64,000 nt of DNA, from positions 34,257,934 to 34,321,933 of the forward strand of contig NC_045138.2 of NCBI RefSeq assembly GCF_008831285.2. The letters run 5' to 3'. This stretch comes from Nymphaea colorata. Its lineage: Eukaryota > Streptophyta > Magnoliopsida > Nymphaeales > Nymphaeaceae. A model generated the notes under the pieces. That model searched no databases. It worked only from the letters and a program-made list of their open reading frames with translations, and was not told the origin of the DNA. Below, piece after piece: positions 34,301-48,236 of this stretch (position 1 is its first letter; each line of letters begins with the position of its first letter). The translations under genes and the position numbers were made by a program.

Positions 34301-36240
34301 ATAGCGATGGTTTACAAGGTAATGATGAGTTATGGTGCTTTTAGTATTAATGACCTATGGTGCTTCTATTCTAGCTGTGGAATTTTAATCGACTCCCTTG
34401 TGGTTGTGGACCTCCATGATAGATGGCGGTTGAAAGGGTGGGTGGTCAAGGAACCAAGTAGGGAGGAGCCATAAATAAGGGTAATCAGATCCAATCCAAA
34501 CAGGGGTAGTCGGTCTAATGGTTAAATTATATTGATGAAGGTACCAACCAGCTTATTAAGTTGTCTTGGCGTTTTACCATGACGATGACGAGCAGCGGTG
34601 GCCTAACAGTAACAGAACAGGAGCATGTCCACATGACGGTGAACTAGGGGCAAATGTGGTAAAGACGGAACATAGAGGGTATAGCATGGTCATATTAGAA
34701 CGTCAGATTGCTTATTCCTCCTACAGGGTTCAGGTTAATTGTAGCGAACAATGGAGGACCGAGCGAGCGCAAGATTATATTTATGGTTGAGATGACGCCA
34801 TAATCAAAATGACATGAACATGTACAGATATGAACTTAATCTAAATCACATCATGATAATGCGAAACTTGACGCAGGCACTCCGTGCACCTTCTTTGGCT
34901 CTCTCCTATGGTATGGTATGGGACAAGGACAAAAAGTGTTACCAGTGCTTCCATACGTCGTCCATTTCACAAAGCTCCCAATCCGAGGGTGAAATTTATA
35001 TAATGCAGAAATCCACTGAGCCTCACTACTAAGTGTGGATTTTCACTTTGTCAATGGGACTGCTGCTGCATCTTCTTTCTTTTAATCATTGACCCGTCGC
35101 TCTTTTTGGCCCGACCCGCATATGGTTTGGCAATGGCTCCGCCCTTCATTATGATTTATGACTATGATTTGTAGAATGCTTGTGTCTGTTTTTGCTATCT
35201 TTATTTGCCATGATTGTTTCTCCTTCAATAACCCTTCAGCGTCACCACTTTGTGTCGATGTCCAAAATTTTGTGCCATTGTTGGTTAATTTGTCTCTTAC
35301 CATCGCCAAACATCGAGTCCCTCAAATTTAACCTGAATATTCCAAAGTCATTGAGCCGTTGCTTTCTAGCTACGGTAAAATGGTCTCTCCCCTTTGCGTG
35401 TAATCATCCCTTATCAACTAATAATATATTGGTACGAACTCAATAACATACAAATTAACAATCTAATAAAAACTGAAGTCAAATTATTCGAGCTTGTTTT
35501 CTGCCAAATTATTTAGAATTGGTTTATACTTTATTGATTCCTGAGAGCAAACTGATTTTCTAAATTCCATATTTTTGAATTCACCTCATTTATTTAAATT
35601 TTAAGATAAGCGTTTTGAAAAATGTCATATTCTTTCAGAAATCGAACTTAATTATTGCATTATGAGTGGGGGCATGCAATCGACCCTTTGGAAATGTTTT
35701 TCATGCAACATATTCACGGAACACACCGTTCCCCTTACCAAATGCCCTCATAGAGATTAGAGAAGGCTTCTCTTTCAGCTTGAAACTTTCTATCTCTCAT
35801 TCAATCTATGCGAAACGATGGATAGCAGGACAACACGCTTCTACCTTTGTGCAAAGCATTGGACTGATAGAAAACTAAAACCAGCAGCTTTATGCAGTTG
35901 TTTTTAAAGATGCGGCACTCTTTTGAATATGTAAAACTTTAGCCTTTAATTAAGAATTATCATCGTGCGCGGGACGCTTACTTATAAGTTATATATCATA
36001 TGTATGCAAACGAATAATTAAAATGAGATAAAAAAAGACGGTGTGAAAGTGCATGCCAGATTTGCCACCCTTCGTCAATCGTCATGGCGCAAACCCGCCT
36101 AAATAGCACACTGCCGATACCGTTCATCCAGAAAACCAACGGCAGAGTGGCTGCAGTGCAGTCGAGGGAATACCGACGAACCGCCGATCCACCGTCCATC
36201 GTCGCATCGAAGGATGCGAAAAAGGCAAAAAGCAACACCA
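31350..36240. other. long intergenic region between divergent genes, nothing coding recognised
   Basis: No exon-like or transposase-like translation was found. Visible structures are an (A)n run near 32048, an AT-rich tract with (TA)n near 34160-34260, and an imperfect tandem duplication at 33281-33480. The region should hold the promoters of the ATG18-type gene (left) and of the chorein-type gene (right). Confidence 0.6.
33281..33480. repeat. imperfect tandem duplication of about 100 bp
   Basis: Two AT-rich halves share the order (A/T)TTTC(C/G)GTAAC, CTT-rich block, ATAATATGAA or ATATAAATGAA, then AATTTAT followed by A(A/C)GTCAATT. The divergence is substantial. Confidence 0.45.
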
Positions 36241-36307
36241 AAAGTGACGTTTTATTCAGCCTTCCTTCTTCTTCCGTCTCGCGTCGTTTTCGCTCTCTGC
36301 GTCGCCC

Positions 36308-36332
36308 TTTCTCTCTCTCTCTCTCTCTCTCT
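36308..36332 (+). repeat. (CT)n tract in the probable 5' UTR of the chorein-type gene
   Basis: An uninterrupted CT tract lies about 230 bp upstream of the start codon at 36561, in a region more GC-rich than the flanks, as is common for plant 5' leaders. A second CT-rich tract lies at about 36963-36992, in intron 2. Confidence 0.7.
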
Positions 36333-36560
36333 TCCGAGGATTGGATCCAGAGAAGAGCAAAGATCAGAAGAGCTATTCGTTCCTCTTCCCCCCGGATCCC
36401 GCCCATCCCTTCTTCCTTCATTTCGGGATGACTGTCGATCCGCGTTTCTTCGTGGGCGAAGAGTGAATTGGAACTCGTCTGCCTGGAGCCAGATTCCGGA
36501 GGGATACGGAAGTGCTTCTAGGAGCTTCCTTGGTCGGAAGCTTCTAGAATTGATAGGGCG

Positions 36561-39500
36561 ATGGAGTCTATCTTGGCTAGGGCTCTGGAGTACACCCTCA
36601 GTCGCTGGCTAAAGTCCTTCTCGAGGGAGCAGTTTAAGTTGCAAGGCCGATCCGTGCTGCTGTCGAATTTAGGTAATTTCTGTTCGGTTTTCGCTTCTTT
36701 GTCTCTCGCTTTTTTAAATTCACGGACGACACAATGTGGTTTGTCCATTGTATTGGAACACGAGAGGTCTTATTTAATGCTATTGGTTTTGGAATTTTTT
36801 GGTATGCTCATTTTGGTCTGGATGGTGTTTGGGATTCGGAAACTTGTTCAGATATCAATGGAGATGCTCTTCACGCCAGCGTCGGGCTGCCGCCTGCGCT
36901 GAATGTTGCGCAAGCGAAAGTCGGGAGGTTAGAGATAAAGGTGAGTTGTTTCCCTTTTTTTCTTTCTCTCTCTCTCTCTTTCTCTCTCTCTTTTTAAATT
37001 CTTCATTATCTTGAATTTTTTTTGACACGTTATTTGTAATTTAGGGTAGTACGGGGAAAAAGTTCCGAATTCTGCCCTGGCATTTTTTTTTTGGAAATTA
37101 GTTATTGAGAAAGGATCTATTGAAATATGGCATTTTCGTAGAGAATGGAGAAGTCAAGTGGAAACACAGTGGGGGATGATAAACTTGATCATCTTAAAGT
37201 GAACCGGCATGGATGTTTATTGGCTTACCGTGGAATACGTCTATTTGAGAATTCCGAGTGAGTTGCGAAGATTTCTGATAAGCTCTTGGAATGCCTACGT
37301 TACTGCTGGTGTCAAATGGTGTCTGTGCTCAATTTCCTGACCATTGGTATCGCAGGTTTATGTAAAACTCGTTGGTACGAGATGATTCTTTACAATTACC
37401 ACCTAAAAACCAAGAAGGAGCATAATTTACGTGTCTGTCCACCATGTGATGGAAAGCGACATTTATACTTACCTGCCTCCTCAGCCTCTTGAAATGTCTC
37501 CGATTAATAAAGAAAGTGATATTTTACTTCCTTGTTCACACTAGTATGCGAGGCGACGTGTTTATGCACAAGAATAGGAGCAGATATACACTAAAATTTA
37601 AATTACACGGGGTAGAATGGCAATTAACACCAGTGTCATTAACTGTTTATGTAGCTTTCATTGCAAGTGCAGGAATTAAATCCTTATCATTCTGAGCTGC
37701 ATGATCACGTTACCAAGCTGTATTCATCGATAACACTTTAAAAGGCAGGTCTGTTAATGTTCACTAGATTTTAGACATTTTTTATCTAGTTAGTAGGGAG
37801 TCATTGATCATTTCCGACTAGTTTATGTAAATGTACTGGGATATACAGCAAACATGTGTAACTCATGGAGAATAGACTTAATTGGTATATGTGTTGACAC
37901 TATATGCATAACCAATTAACCGTATTTTTTTTTTCCCTCGGTTGGAACCTTTTTCTCTCTTTTCTTTATTGATCTTTAAACACTATCATTTTCTGGTTGA
38001 AACGCCACGTTTGGGCCTGTTGACCCTGATCATTGAAAGAATAATTGGGTCATCCTGTTATCGACTTAAGTACGTGGTAATTTATCGATCCATTTATCCC
38101 GTGCCACTCTGTTCTTCTGTACTTTACTACAAGCTATTTTGTGAATTCAGTTATTTATGCATCTTATTTGCTCCAATCTAGTGGGCGTCTTTAAATTTAA
38201 TTTGCTCATTGGATATTCTTCCCAGCATCTGGATGCAAACACTGAACAGTACAGTTTCTTCATGTTGAGTAACTTGTGTGTCTCTGTTGTCCTATAGAAG
38301 TTCTTTCTTCTGAATGCTGAAATTTGTTGCATAAAAGTGTTGTTTCATAATCCTGATTATTACTGTAAAGGAAATTACATTTTACAGGATTATTGTATTA
38401 TAGTTTCCTATATCTTTTCTTGTGGCATTTTCTTATTTTCCTTTTAAGTACATGATTCTTGGACTTGTCATTTATTAAGTCTTCTATTATGATGCCTGTG
38501 CCAGTTGCCATCTGTTTCCTATGTGCAAACAGAACCAATCATCATTCAGATTGATAAACTTGATTTGGTGCTTGAGGAGAATTCTGACTCTGAATCTGAC
38601 AAGGCTATTCCCAAGTGATTCTTCTCATTCTTGAATTTTTTCCAATCCATGATACGTCTCTTTTGTTGGTGTTCTTTCCACAAGCTTTGGTCCTTGACCT
38701 TGGTGGCTGTTGTATTTATTTACAGTTTCCAACCATCCTCAACTTCTGCAAAAAGTAGTGGCTATGGCTTTGCGGATAAGGTGATAAGTGCATACTGTTC
38801 TAATAATTTTGATGTATCCGGTTTTATGTTTAGTTTATTGACTTAGATGTTTAACCTTTTATATGGTCTTCCAATTTCCTTCCAAACCACCCCAAAAAAA
38901 CCCCACAGCCGCAAAAGGAAAGTACTAGGATAGTATGAGTTTTAAGTTAGTGATCATGTGATTCGGGATGTTAAAATTAAATTTTCTGAATCAGTTGAAT
39001 GACAAAGTACTTCAAAATGCATGGTTTTCTGGTTCATATTCCTTACTATTTTGGTGTAATATTATTCGCTTATGAAGTATACTGCATAAAATTGCAAAAG
39101 GGCTGGTTGGATGACAGCCCAAAAGTGGGTTTTGGAGGCAAAAAGTAACTTCAAATCCGGGTTGCTCAAAAATCCAGCTTTGACTGAACTCATTTTTAAC
39201 AAAGGGCCTCAAAAACCTGCCCCCTCCCAGTCTTTTTCAGGCCCTTTGTAAAAATGATTTTTTGGCATGCCACCCAAACGCCAAAATCAGTTATTAAAAA
39301 CTACTTAAAAAATCATTTTTCCAAGACATGCTCTTCACAAAACACCATTTTCAAGGGTGTCACCAAACGCTACCTAAGGTTTCTCCTTCAGGGTTCCTCT
39401 GGAAGAGCCAGAGCTGTCTGTTAGGAAATCATGAGATTGTAGAAAATTATGCTGAGAAATTGGTTGTATAACTTTGAAGGTTTGTTGTTGAATGCTTAAT

Positions 39501-42500
39501 TTTTCATTCTTTTACACTTGATTTAATTGCTTTGACGATGATTAGTCTAGCAAGGTATATATATAAAGTAAAATAGCTCATTGTTTGCTTATGATACCCC
39601 ACATATTATTGATCTAAACAAATTATTTTTGCTCCACATATTGTTGTTATGAACAAATTCGTTTTGCTACAGTGATGTACTTCCTTTTTATTAGCTTTTC
39701 ATTGTCCCTAGGTGTGCAATAATTTGTCTAGATGATTATATGGTTCTGCAGTTTGGTCTACCATGTGTGTACATCTGATTATGATTGAATTTCATATTGG
39801 TCTGAGAAGAATCAGAAGATTCATTTCCAGATCCATAGAGAAGTTTCGTGATAAAAATATATATTCTGGTAGCTCTGTCAAATGCTACTCTTAGGCTTAG
39901 GCGATCTTTTTTAGTGCTTGTTTGATTGAATGCATATTTTCTATCCTGCATGCAGATTCTGCATCTTTTTCAGCAGTTTCAATGTCTCTTTGCGGGATTC
40001 TTAATTGACCTCACACAATGTGTTTGAGCCTTTGGGAATCTTTACTTTGTTATGGCACAGTATTGTTTATTTCTTTTACTAGGAATAGGAAGGCAGTGTA
40101 ACTCCATTGAATCATAAGAAACTCACCCTTGTGCATCTATCTTGAAGAGCCAAGTGACTCCCAACTGAATTCTTGTTGCAACCCATTTTAGTCAATTAAG
40201 CATTCCTCGCATCAGTTTCATGTCATTCTGTGTATACTATACTACTGGGTCTGCATTAAGAAGCCGAGTCATTTCTGTGTGACCAAGAGGCCTTTGGATT
40301 TTGTTTTCTGTTGTTTGGTGGACTGTCAAAGTGTTTGGTGTTAATATTTCATGGGAACTTGTCAGATTGCAGATGGCATGACCATACAAGTGGGCCAAGT
40401 CAATCTTATGCTTGAAACTCGAGGTGGTGCAGGAGGGCAAGGAGGTGCAACATGGTACATTTTCTCCTCCCCTAAAAAAAATTGATCAAGCGATGCCACC
40501 ATCTGTCACCTTGTTAAGTCAAAATTTCACTGGCACTTGAGCAGCATGCCAAGCTAGGGACATGCTTTGTTGGTCTTAATGTTCAAAGTTTCCGTGATGA
40601 TTGATTCTTGTTTATCTTGTAACAGTCACCCACAAAATTAATTTAGGGTTTGCTATTTGCATAACTTGGAGAATGAACAGGCACAAGGAACCAAAGAGGT
40701 CATCTGATTTTCACTCAGGATCGAGTTCTAAACTTTTAAAGAAAGATAATTACTGTGATAAGCTCCAGGGAAAGCCTTCCTTTTATGTTGGTTTTCCCTA
40801 CCCTAACGGATCAGGTCCACAAGTTTGGAGTTAGCAACTTACACAACCTGTCAACCCCCCTTGAAAACTGCTTGTCAATCTTCTTCGAATAAGTAAATCA
40901 TAATACGGTATCAGTATTTGACCTATAACACCCTCTCTTAAAATGCTGGTCTTAATGCATTTTTTTGATGTATATTTGTATGTGTTTGCTAAACCTTTAA
41001 GTTTGCTGATGTGAAACTCAAGCTTCAGACGACAAAGATTATATGAACACACAACTTTTACTCACTGCATCTGATGGTATCTAAATTAACTAATTTTTGC
41101 TTGCATGGTTGGTGTTATCGATTTTTTTTAATGATCAGGACACCACCTATGGCATCTATTACAATACGCAACCTTTTGTTATTTACAACAAATGAGAAAT
41201 GGCAGGTAATGCTTTGCCATTTTTTAAAGAGACTACTAATTGTGTCTTTCTTTCTCTAAATTCTAATGCCTTATCAGTTTGTGTTGGCAGTTTGTAAACC
41301 TTAAGGAAGCTAGAGATTTTTCCTGTGATAAGAAGTGCATATATGTCTTCAAGGTAATGATCACATTCGATAGAGTAATTTAACAATGTTACCAGAGGTA
41401 TGGAAGGAAAGATCTCTGCTGCCTTTTTTTCTTATGTACATTGACCATAAGAAGCACAGGTCTACTTGGAGATTCGGGCCTTTATCTTTGTCACTGGTCC
41501 AACCACATGATAGAGGGGACATTCAATGAGTTGGACTAATTTATTTAATCTGCTGCTGAGGAAAATGAGAAGATGCATTCTCCCTCTCTGGCCATTCCTA
41601 GAATCAGCTGAAGCTTCTTAAGCTGATTCTCTAGTTCTTTGCACCATTTCTAACTCCATGTATCTGAGCACTAGATAGTAGAAGTTGATTTTTCCTTTTC
41701 CTTCGCCAATTTCCAGAAATTGCAGTGGGAATCATTATCTGTTGATCTGTTGCCTCACCCCAACATGTTCTTGGATGAGCACCTCACACGTGGAGGTGTT
41801 GGAAATAATAAGCGTGATGATGATGGTGCAAAACGGCTATTCTTTGGAGGGGAAAGGTTTTTGGATGGCATATCTGGAGATGCTTATGTAAGAAATGTAG
41901 ACAATTTGGATTTCATTAGTTTAACTGTTGGCACTTTGCACTTCTTTTCTGACATACTTAATATTCAGATCACTATCCAAAGGACAGAGCAAAATAACCC
42001 ATTGGGACTTGAGGTTCAGTTGCATATTATGGAAGCTGTGTGTCCTTCTCTCAGTGAACCAGGTATGCAAAAGAAAAATTGCATTTCTTTTAGCCTTTTC
42101 ACTCTTGTATTTGTTTGATCATGCGAAATACTGAATAGGTTTGCGTGCTTTTCTGCGGTTCATGACTGGATTGTATGTGTGCTTGAATAGGGGAGATGTG
42201 GACCCAAAGGCAAAACAGGTCTGTTTGCTAACATGTTTTCTGTTTTTATCATGGATTGGAGACAAAAAAAAAAAATTTAAATAATTGTTGTTGTGGTATT
42301 GCAGGCCATGCTAATCTTTACTGTTTCTGTTGGAACTTGTTTATTGACAGCGCTTGAACGAGGCAGCCGGCTGTTCTCTAGTGTCCATTATTGTTGACCA
42401 TATTTTTCTTTGTATTCGAGATGCAGGTTAGTATCTTTCTTTGAACTGGTTTGGTCTTCATAGGACCTTTTCTGTACATCTCTTTATGCTTCAGTTACAA

Positions 42501-45500
42501 GTTCCATATTGCTCCAGTTGTTCCTTTATTGGGGCTTCTGGAATGCTTCAGTTCCAAATATTCTCCCTTATCAAGTCTATTTGATCACAGAATTCCGGCT
42601 GGAACTATTGATGCAGTCACTCTGCTTTTCTCGGGTAACTTGTCGAACATGTATGCTATACTGATTTGTTTGCTTCATTCTGTGTCTTGTCTCATTAAAC
42701 AGAGCTGCTACCTGTGCAGGCTAGTATATCTTGGGGGGATAAGACCAAGAACATGACCCGTGTGATGGTTGGCGGATTGTTCTTGAGGTGCATTCCAGTT
42801 GGATCAATTTGCTATTGTTTTTTTCTCCTTTTTTTTTTGCATTTTAAAGTCCTCCTTTGTTATCTGTGACACTTCAGTTTTTCCTTATCTATATGCTTGG
42901 GCATGCACTTTTTTAATCACAATCTATAAAAATGGCACAAAATCTGTGCACATTTATGCTTGTCCCTACAAATTCAACAATAAATTTTATGTGCATTCTT
43001 GGCAGGGACACATTTTCTCAGCCACCATGCACCCTTGTACAGCCTTCAATGCAGCTTGATCGACAAGACGCTACTGTTCCAAACTTTGGTATCTCCCTAT
43101 TGCTGTGTTCACCTATCAGTGTGGTTTTTTCATCTGTACTCAGCAGCATGTTGTCTTTATTCAGTGGTTCAGCCTATGTTGCTTTTGTTTGCAGCTGATG
43201 AAAATGTTTGGCCTAAAATTTATCCACTTGGGGAACAGAGCTGGCAAATATGTGATGCTGTTCCACTTCTTCACATCTTCTCTGTTCAGCTTAAGCCTTC
43301 ACCTTCTCCTCCGTTGTTTGCCTCAGAAACAGTAATCAGATGCCTGCCTATTATGGTAATCAGCGATCTCACAAGTGCTATTCCCTGTCTAATTTATGGA
43401 AAAGTTGTAGATAACAGTTTTTCTCTTTTGGTTTTCAGATCAATCTTCAGGAAGAGAGCTGCTTGAGGATTGCATCATTCTTGGCTGATGGGGTTGTGGT
43501 GAGCCCAGGTGCTGTGTTGTCTGATTCCTCAATTAACTCTGTTCAGTTCACCCTTGAAGAGTTTGATCTTATAGTTCCACTGGTTGCTGGAAACTCTAGC
43601 AGTAATTCCTTTGCTGGTGCTAGGCTCCATGTGGAAGATCTATTCTTATCACAGTCGCCAAAGCTGAAATTTAAACTGCTGAACCTGGAAAAGGATCCTG
43701 CTTGCTTCTGTCTGTGGGAGGATCAACCAATTGATTCCAGTATGCGAAAATGGATGACAGGAGCTTCCCGTATTAGCCTGTCTCTTGAAACAGAAGGCAA
43801 CTTGTTGAAATGTCAGGATTCTCCTGACTGGTCTGGGGGTATGTGGAGATGTGTTGAACTCCATGGGGCTCTCTTTGAGGTGGCTATGGCTACTGCTGAT
43901 GGTTGCCCACTGATAACTGTTCCACCTCCTGGTGGAATTGTGAGAATTGGTGTAGCCTGTGAGCAGTACTTATCAAATACTTCAGTTGAGCAGTTATTTT
44001 TTGTTTTGGACCTTTATACTTACTTTGGGAATGTAAGTGAGAAGATATCAAAAGTTGGAAAAGTTAAGAGTCCAAGGAGAAGAGAGGAAAGCTCCAGTGG
44101 AGGACTGTTAGATGTAGTTCCAAGTGACACAGCTGTCAACTTAGTTGTAAAAAGTCTCCAGCTTAAATTTCTTGACTCATCTTCGAAAAGTATTGAAGGG
44201 ATGCCTTTAGTCCTTTTTGGAGGAGACAATCTGTTTATAAATGTCGCACACAGAACTCTTGGTGGTGCAGTAGTTGTTTCATCCAGTCTGCGGTGGGATG
44301 GTGTTCAGATAGACTGTGTCGATACAGATGGAACTCTTTTACATTCTAACCTTAGTGAAGCTCACTTGGGGAATGGATCCATGTCACCCGTTGATGTGTA
44401 TCCCCAAATGAGGGCTGTTTTCTGGATTGAAAAAGGGAGGGTTAGGCAGAATGGGTACGATTCACCTGCCCCATTTTTAGAAATAAGCACCACTCATGTT
44501 ATTCCTTTTAAAGCTCAAGATTCAGAATGCCATACTTTGAGTATATCAGCTAAGGTTGCTGGAATACGGCTTGGTGGTGGGATGAATTATACGGAAGCAT
44601 TGTTGCACCGTTTTGGAATACTTGGGCCAGATGGCGGGCCTGGGGATGGCTTGTCAAAAGGATTGAAGAACCTATCCGAAGGACCACTGGCAAAGCTTCT
44701 TAAAGCTTCTCCTCATGTTAAGATGGACCGGGAAGAGAGTATGAGTTACAGTTTCTCTTTCTCCTGCTATTGGAAGACTTTCATGAAACATACCTTTCTA
44801 TTTCAGGACTGTAATAAGCATGATATCCCACTATTTCATTGCATACTTCTCATGAACAAGGTTAATATTTTGGGCCGGAAACACCTTTTACAAAATTAAA
44901 GCACCTTTCACAAATCACTGCAATTCTCGTTTTGATCTTCATGTTCGACCTGGGGGTTGTCATTTTAGGTCTTGTCAGTGAAACAGAAAGTATCGCTGCC
45001 AATAGATGGTGATCCTTGTGCAAACAACAGCTTCTCTTTATTTTGATGATTAAGCAAGCACTCATCTGTAGCACTGTGGAATGAGCTAATGCCTTTCCTT
45101 TTTCATCTGACAGCTACCATTTGGGGATCAAGTAACTTCTGGACATCTTTGCTTTCCTTCCTTTCCACTAGGAAAATTAACCCACTACTTTGGCCTTGTT
45201 TATCAGGCATTGCTCTATAAAGCTCTTCCTGGTGGAGGACAGGAGCCCATGCAATCATTGCGACATATATTTTACATTGTTTGCATTACCAGATTGAAAT
45301 AATTGCCATTCTTAAAGACAGGAATATCATGCATTCAATTTAAATCCCTGCTATATGAACTATTCCGTTATCTGATCCTTGATTTGACTGTCACAGATGG
45401 TCGTTCAGACGAGGGAAATGATGAGGGAAATTTTGATATGGGAATGCCAGATGACATGGAGTTGTTTATAGAATTGAAAGACTGGTTATTTGCATTGGAA

Positions 45501-46751
45501 GGTGAACTAGAGATGGCAGAATATCGGCAGTCAGGTGGTGACATTAATGTTGAAAGAGAAGAAAGATGTTGGCACACAACTTTCCAGAGTTTGCAAATTA
45601 AAGCCAGTAGTCAAACTGAGAACACAGAGAAAACTGCTTTGACAAAAAAATATCCTCTGGAGTTGGTCACGGTTTGTCAACTCAGAAGCTCGATTTTCTT
45701 TTTGCTGTTCACTCGTTCTCTTATGCCATTTTTCATTTCCATCTTGGAAGCGCATATTGGATGATTTTTTAAATTTTATTTCTATGATCTGTCCTCTGTG
45801 TGTATAATTGCTCTTTTCTTTTATTGCAGGTGAGTGTAGATGGCTTGCAGGCCATAAAGCCACAAGTCCGAAGTCAGACAAGCCAGGCTAATGGTGACAC
45901 AAGTAAACATGTAAGTGGATCAAGTAGAAATGGTAATGGCATTAGCCTTGAAGCCCATTTGGTGTTAGCTGAGGATGAGGAGACCATGGACATGACCAAC
46001 TGGGTGGTTGAGAACTTAAAATTTGCTGTTAAAGAACCGGTAACATGATGGAGAATTTTCAGTTTCTTTTTCTGTCGTATGACGTGTGTCATAGGTATTG
46101 AGGTAAAGTTGCTTGCAGATTGAAGCTGTTGCGACCAAGGAGGAACTGGAATACCTTGTCCTACTGTGCAGGTCTGAGTTTGATGCTATGGGCAGAATAG
46201 CTGCTGGGATATTACGGGTGCTTAAGCTTGAAAAGTCCATTGGGCGATCCACAATTGATCAGCTAAGCAATCTTGGTAAGAAAGAAAGTTACATATAATA
46301 CTACCTTCTTAATGTGAAAGGGCAAAGTTGAATTTATTTCTTTCACATTTTGTGTACTTCAATAACTACCAATTGTACAAACTTTCAGGTTCTATGGTTT
46401 TGAGAGATCACTTTTTGAGTAAAACTTGTATGACTTGATGATGCAGGAAGTGACAGCTTAGACAAGATTGTTACTCCTGAGAAATTGAGCAGGCGAAGTA
46501 GCATTAGCAGTATTGGATACACTCCACGAGCAAACCTTACAAATGGAGGCAATCAGTGTTTGGAATCAACAGTATCGTTACTTGAAACTGCAATTGCTGA
46601 CTCACAGGATGTTTGCGCTGCCCTTGTGTCAGAATGTTATGGTTCAGATTTGCCGACTAAGCATCTGAAAGACATGGAACAGCTCAATCAGAAGCTTAAA
46701 AAAATGAACATTTTACTTGCCAGACTACGAACAGATATGCTGATGATGTGA
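36561..46751 (+). CDS. chorein/VPS13-type bridge-like lipid-transfer protein (UHRF1BP1/SHIP164-like)
   Basis: Twenty coding exons join in phase: 36561-36672, 36852-36940, 38505-38614, 38726-38780, 40366-40454, 41139-41205, 41291-41353, 41717-41887, 41969-42062, 42139-42218, 42351-42426, 42591-42634, 42720-42787, 43006-43088, 43195-43355, 43439-44738, 45397-45671, 45830-46039, 46119-46275, 46447-46751. The product is 1202 residues. The N terminus MESILARALEYTLSRWLKSF and LPPALNVAQAKVGRLEIK form the chorein end, the lipid-entry part of VPS13/ATG2-like bridge proteins. Plant homologues are usually annotated as UHRF1-binding protein 1-like. The human relatives BLTP3A and BLTP3B work on endosome or lysosome membranes; the plant role is inferred. 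Exon 16 alone codes for 433 residues. No membrane segment is evident, as expected for this family. Confidence 0.93.
39101..39373. mobile_element. hAT-like MITE candidate
   Basis: The left end GGCTGGTTGGATGACAGCCC and the inverse of the right end (GTAGCGTTTGGTGACACCC) are similar, and the interior shows partial symmetry around AAAATGATTTTTT. It resembles plant MITEs ending in (T)TTGGGTGACACCC. No clear target duplication was found. It lies in the chorein-type gene intron 38781-40365. Confidence 0.5.
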
Positions 46752-47039
46752 TTGATGAGCGTGCTCATGTTATATAATTTCGTGTGACGTGCTTGACATA
46801 GTTGGCAATTTTTCATGTATATAGCCTTAGTTACTAGTCATGTTATAGTACAGCCTGAAAATAATCAGAGGCGCCCTTCTGTATAAAAGCAGCTGTTGTA
46901 AAATGTGAGGACACAACAGGGTGCGGCATGGATTTTGATCTATATCTTATTTAAACCTTTTATGTGTATTTTGTTTCATCTGAAAGCGTTAAGCAGACGA
47001 TTGTTATGTAGTCTTCATTGGTAAGAGAAAAGAAGGTCC

Positions 47040-47045
47040 AATAAA
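47040..47045 (+). terminator. polyadenylation signal candidate, chorein-type gene
   Basis: AATAAA lies 289 bases after the stop codon at 46749-46751, a reasonable distance for a plant 3' UTR. Only position and sequence support it. Confidence 0.4.
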
Positions 47046-48236
47046 ATTGAGTTTGGAGTTTCAGATGTTCCTTTGGTTTGTGGTTTCTTAACGACTGTTG
47101 AAACGTATACTCTGTAGGTTCATGAACAAGGACCTAACCCACTCCCAAATGAAGAACCAAGGATGGTCATACCAGCAAAGGCCATCTTCACACGCATCTG
47201 CAAATCACAAAAGCCTTGATCTAACCATCTCAAGAGGAACGAAGATGGTGCAGAAGTTGACTCCTGAATTGACGAATGCTTCATTCTTCTGGTCGTGTTT
47301 CCATGGTTTCCTGCTGTTTTGGTTTCTCCACAATAATAAAGATGTACAGGAGTCAAGGTGGTTCGTCACAAGGGTGTAGGCCGGAGCAGTTCACTTACAG
47401 ATGGGTTTAATTGGATGAAGGAAAGCGTTGTCCAATGGATCTTATAGGGTTTGATCTAGTCGAGCTGGGATCTAAAGAGTTGGATAAGTTGTATATATTT
47501 TTATAAGCAAGATCGTACCTTGTGGCGTGGATTAGGGTTTCGCTCGATTCAAATTCGGATGTGAGGCAAACTGCGGGATCTAAATCGACAAGTTTCACTT
47601 TTCACTTGCTTTGCGGACCGAGAAATGGAAAGAAATTGAAATTGGACCTGGTCCACTAACTCTTGTTCACCATCCAGACCTCACCAAGAAAAACATAAAG
47701 GAGATCTTGAGGAGCGGAATGCTACGCAAATGTCCCCAAATGAGAGCTGAAGGACTTTGAGACGCTGAAAAAAGCCCCATCGAACGTCAATCGATCACAT
47801 TGATAAAATGACGATACAACAAGTAAGCACTTGAACGATTTTAGGAAGAACGAAGCAACCACAAACAGACCCGAAAGGTAATCATCGTAATTTTTAAGAA
47901 CATGGTCGAAGCATTCTAGAGGAAGGGACGGTGAAGAACGTCGGTCGAGGTATGCAGTTAACTCTGGGAGTGAACGGTTTGATTGCAGCTAGCTCTGGGA
48001 CTGAACGATTTGATCTTCGCTATTTCCTCAGTGGGAAGTAACTGCTCCAACATTCGGAGATATTGAGCAAAGATCCAAGGTGTGACATCAGAGATGTGGC
48101 ACATCCACGTGTAAAGGCATGTCCCCAGCAAAGATATTTCCTAAACCTATTTTTTCTTATATTTGGAACCTCCCCGGGCTGTCCATTTGTTGTTGCTGCA
48201 AGCCTTATCTTCTCTCTCACTCCCTTCCTCTCACTA
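47046..48236. other. intergenic stretch, nothing recognised
   Basis: Short open frames here (for example 47098-47379) match no family I know and lack splice or coding support. The part next to 48237 should contain the promoter and leader of the small plastid-type gene. Confidence 0.5.

Noticed and set aside
48063-48236. Longer start for the plastid-type protein
   Set aside because: The upstream extension lacks transit-peptide character; the ATG at 48237 is followed directly by a typical transit peptide.
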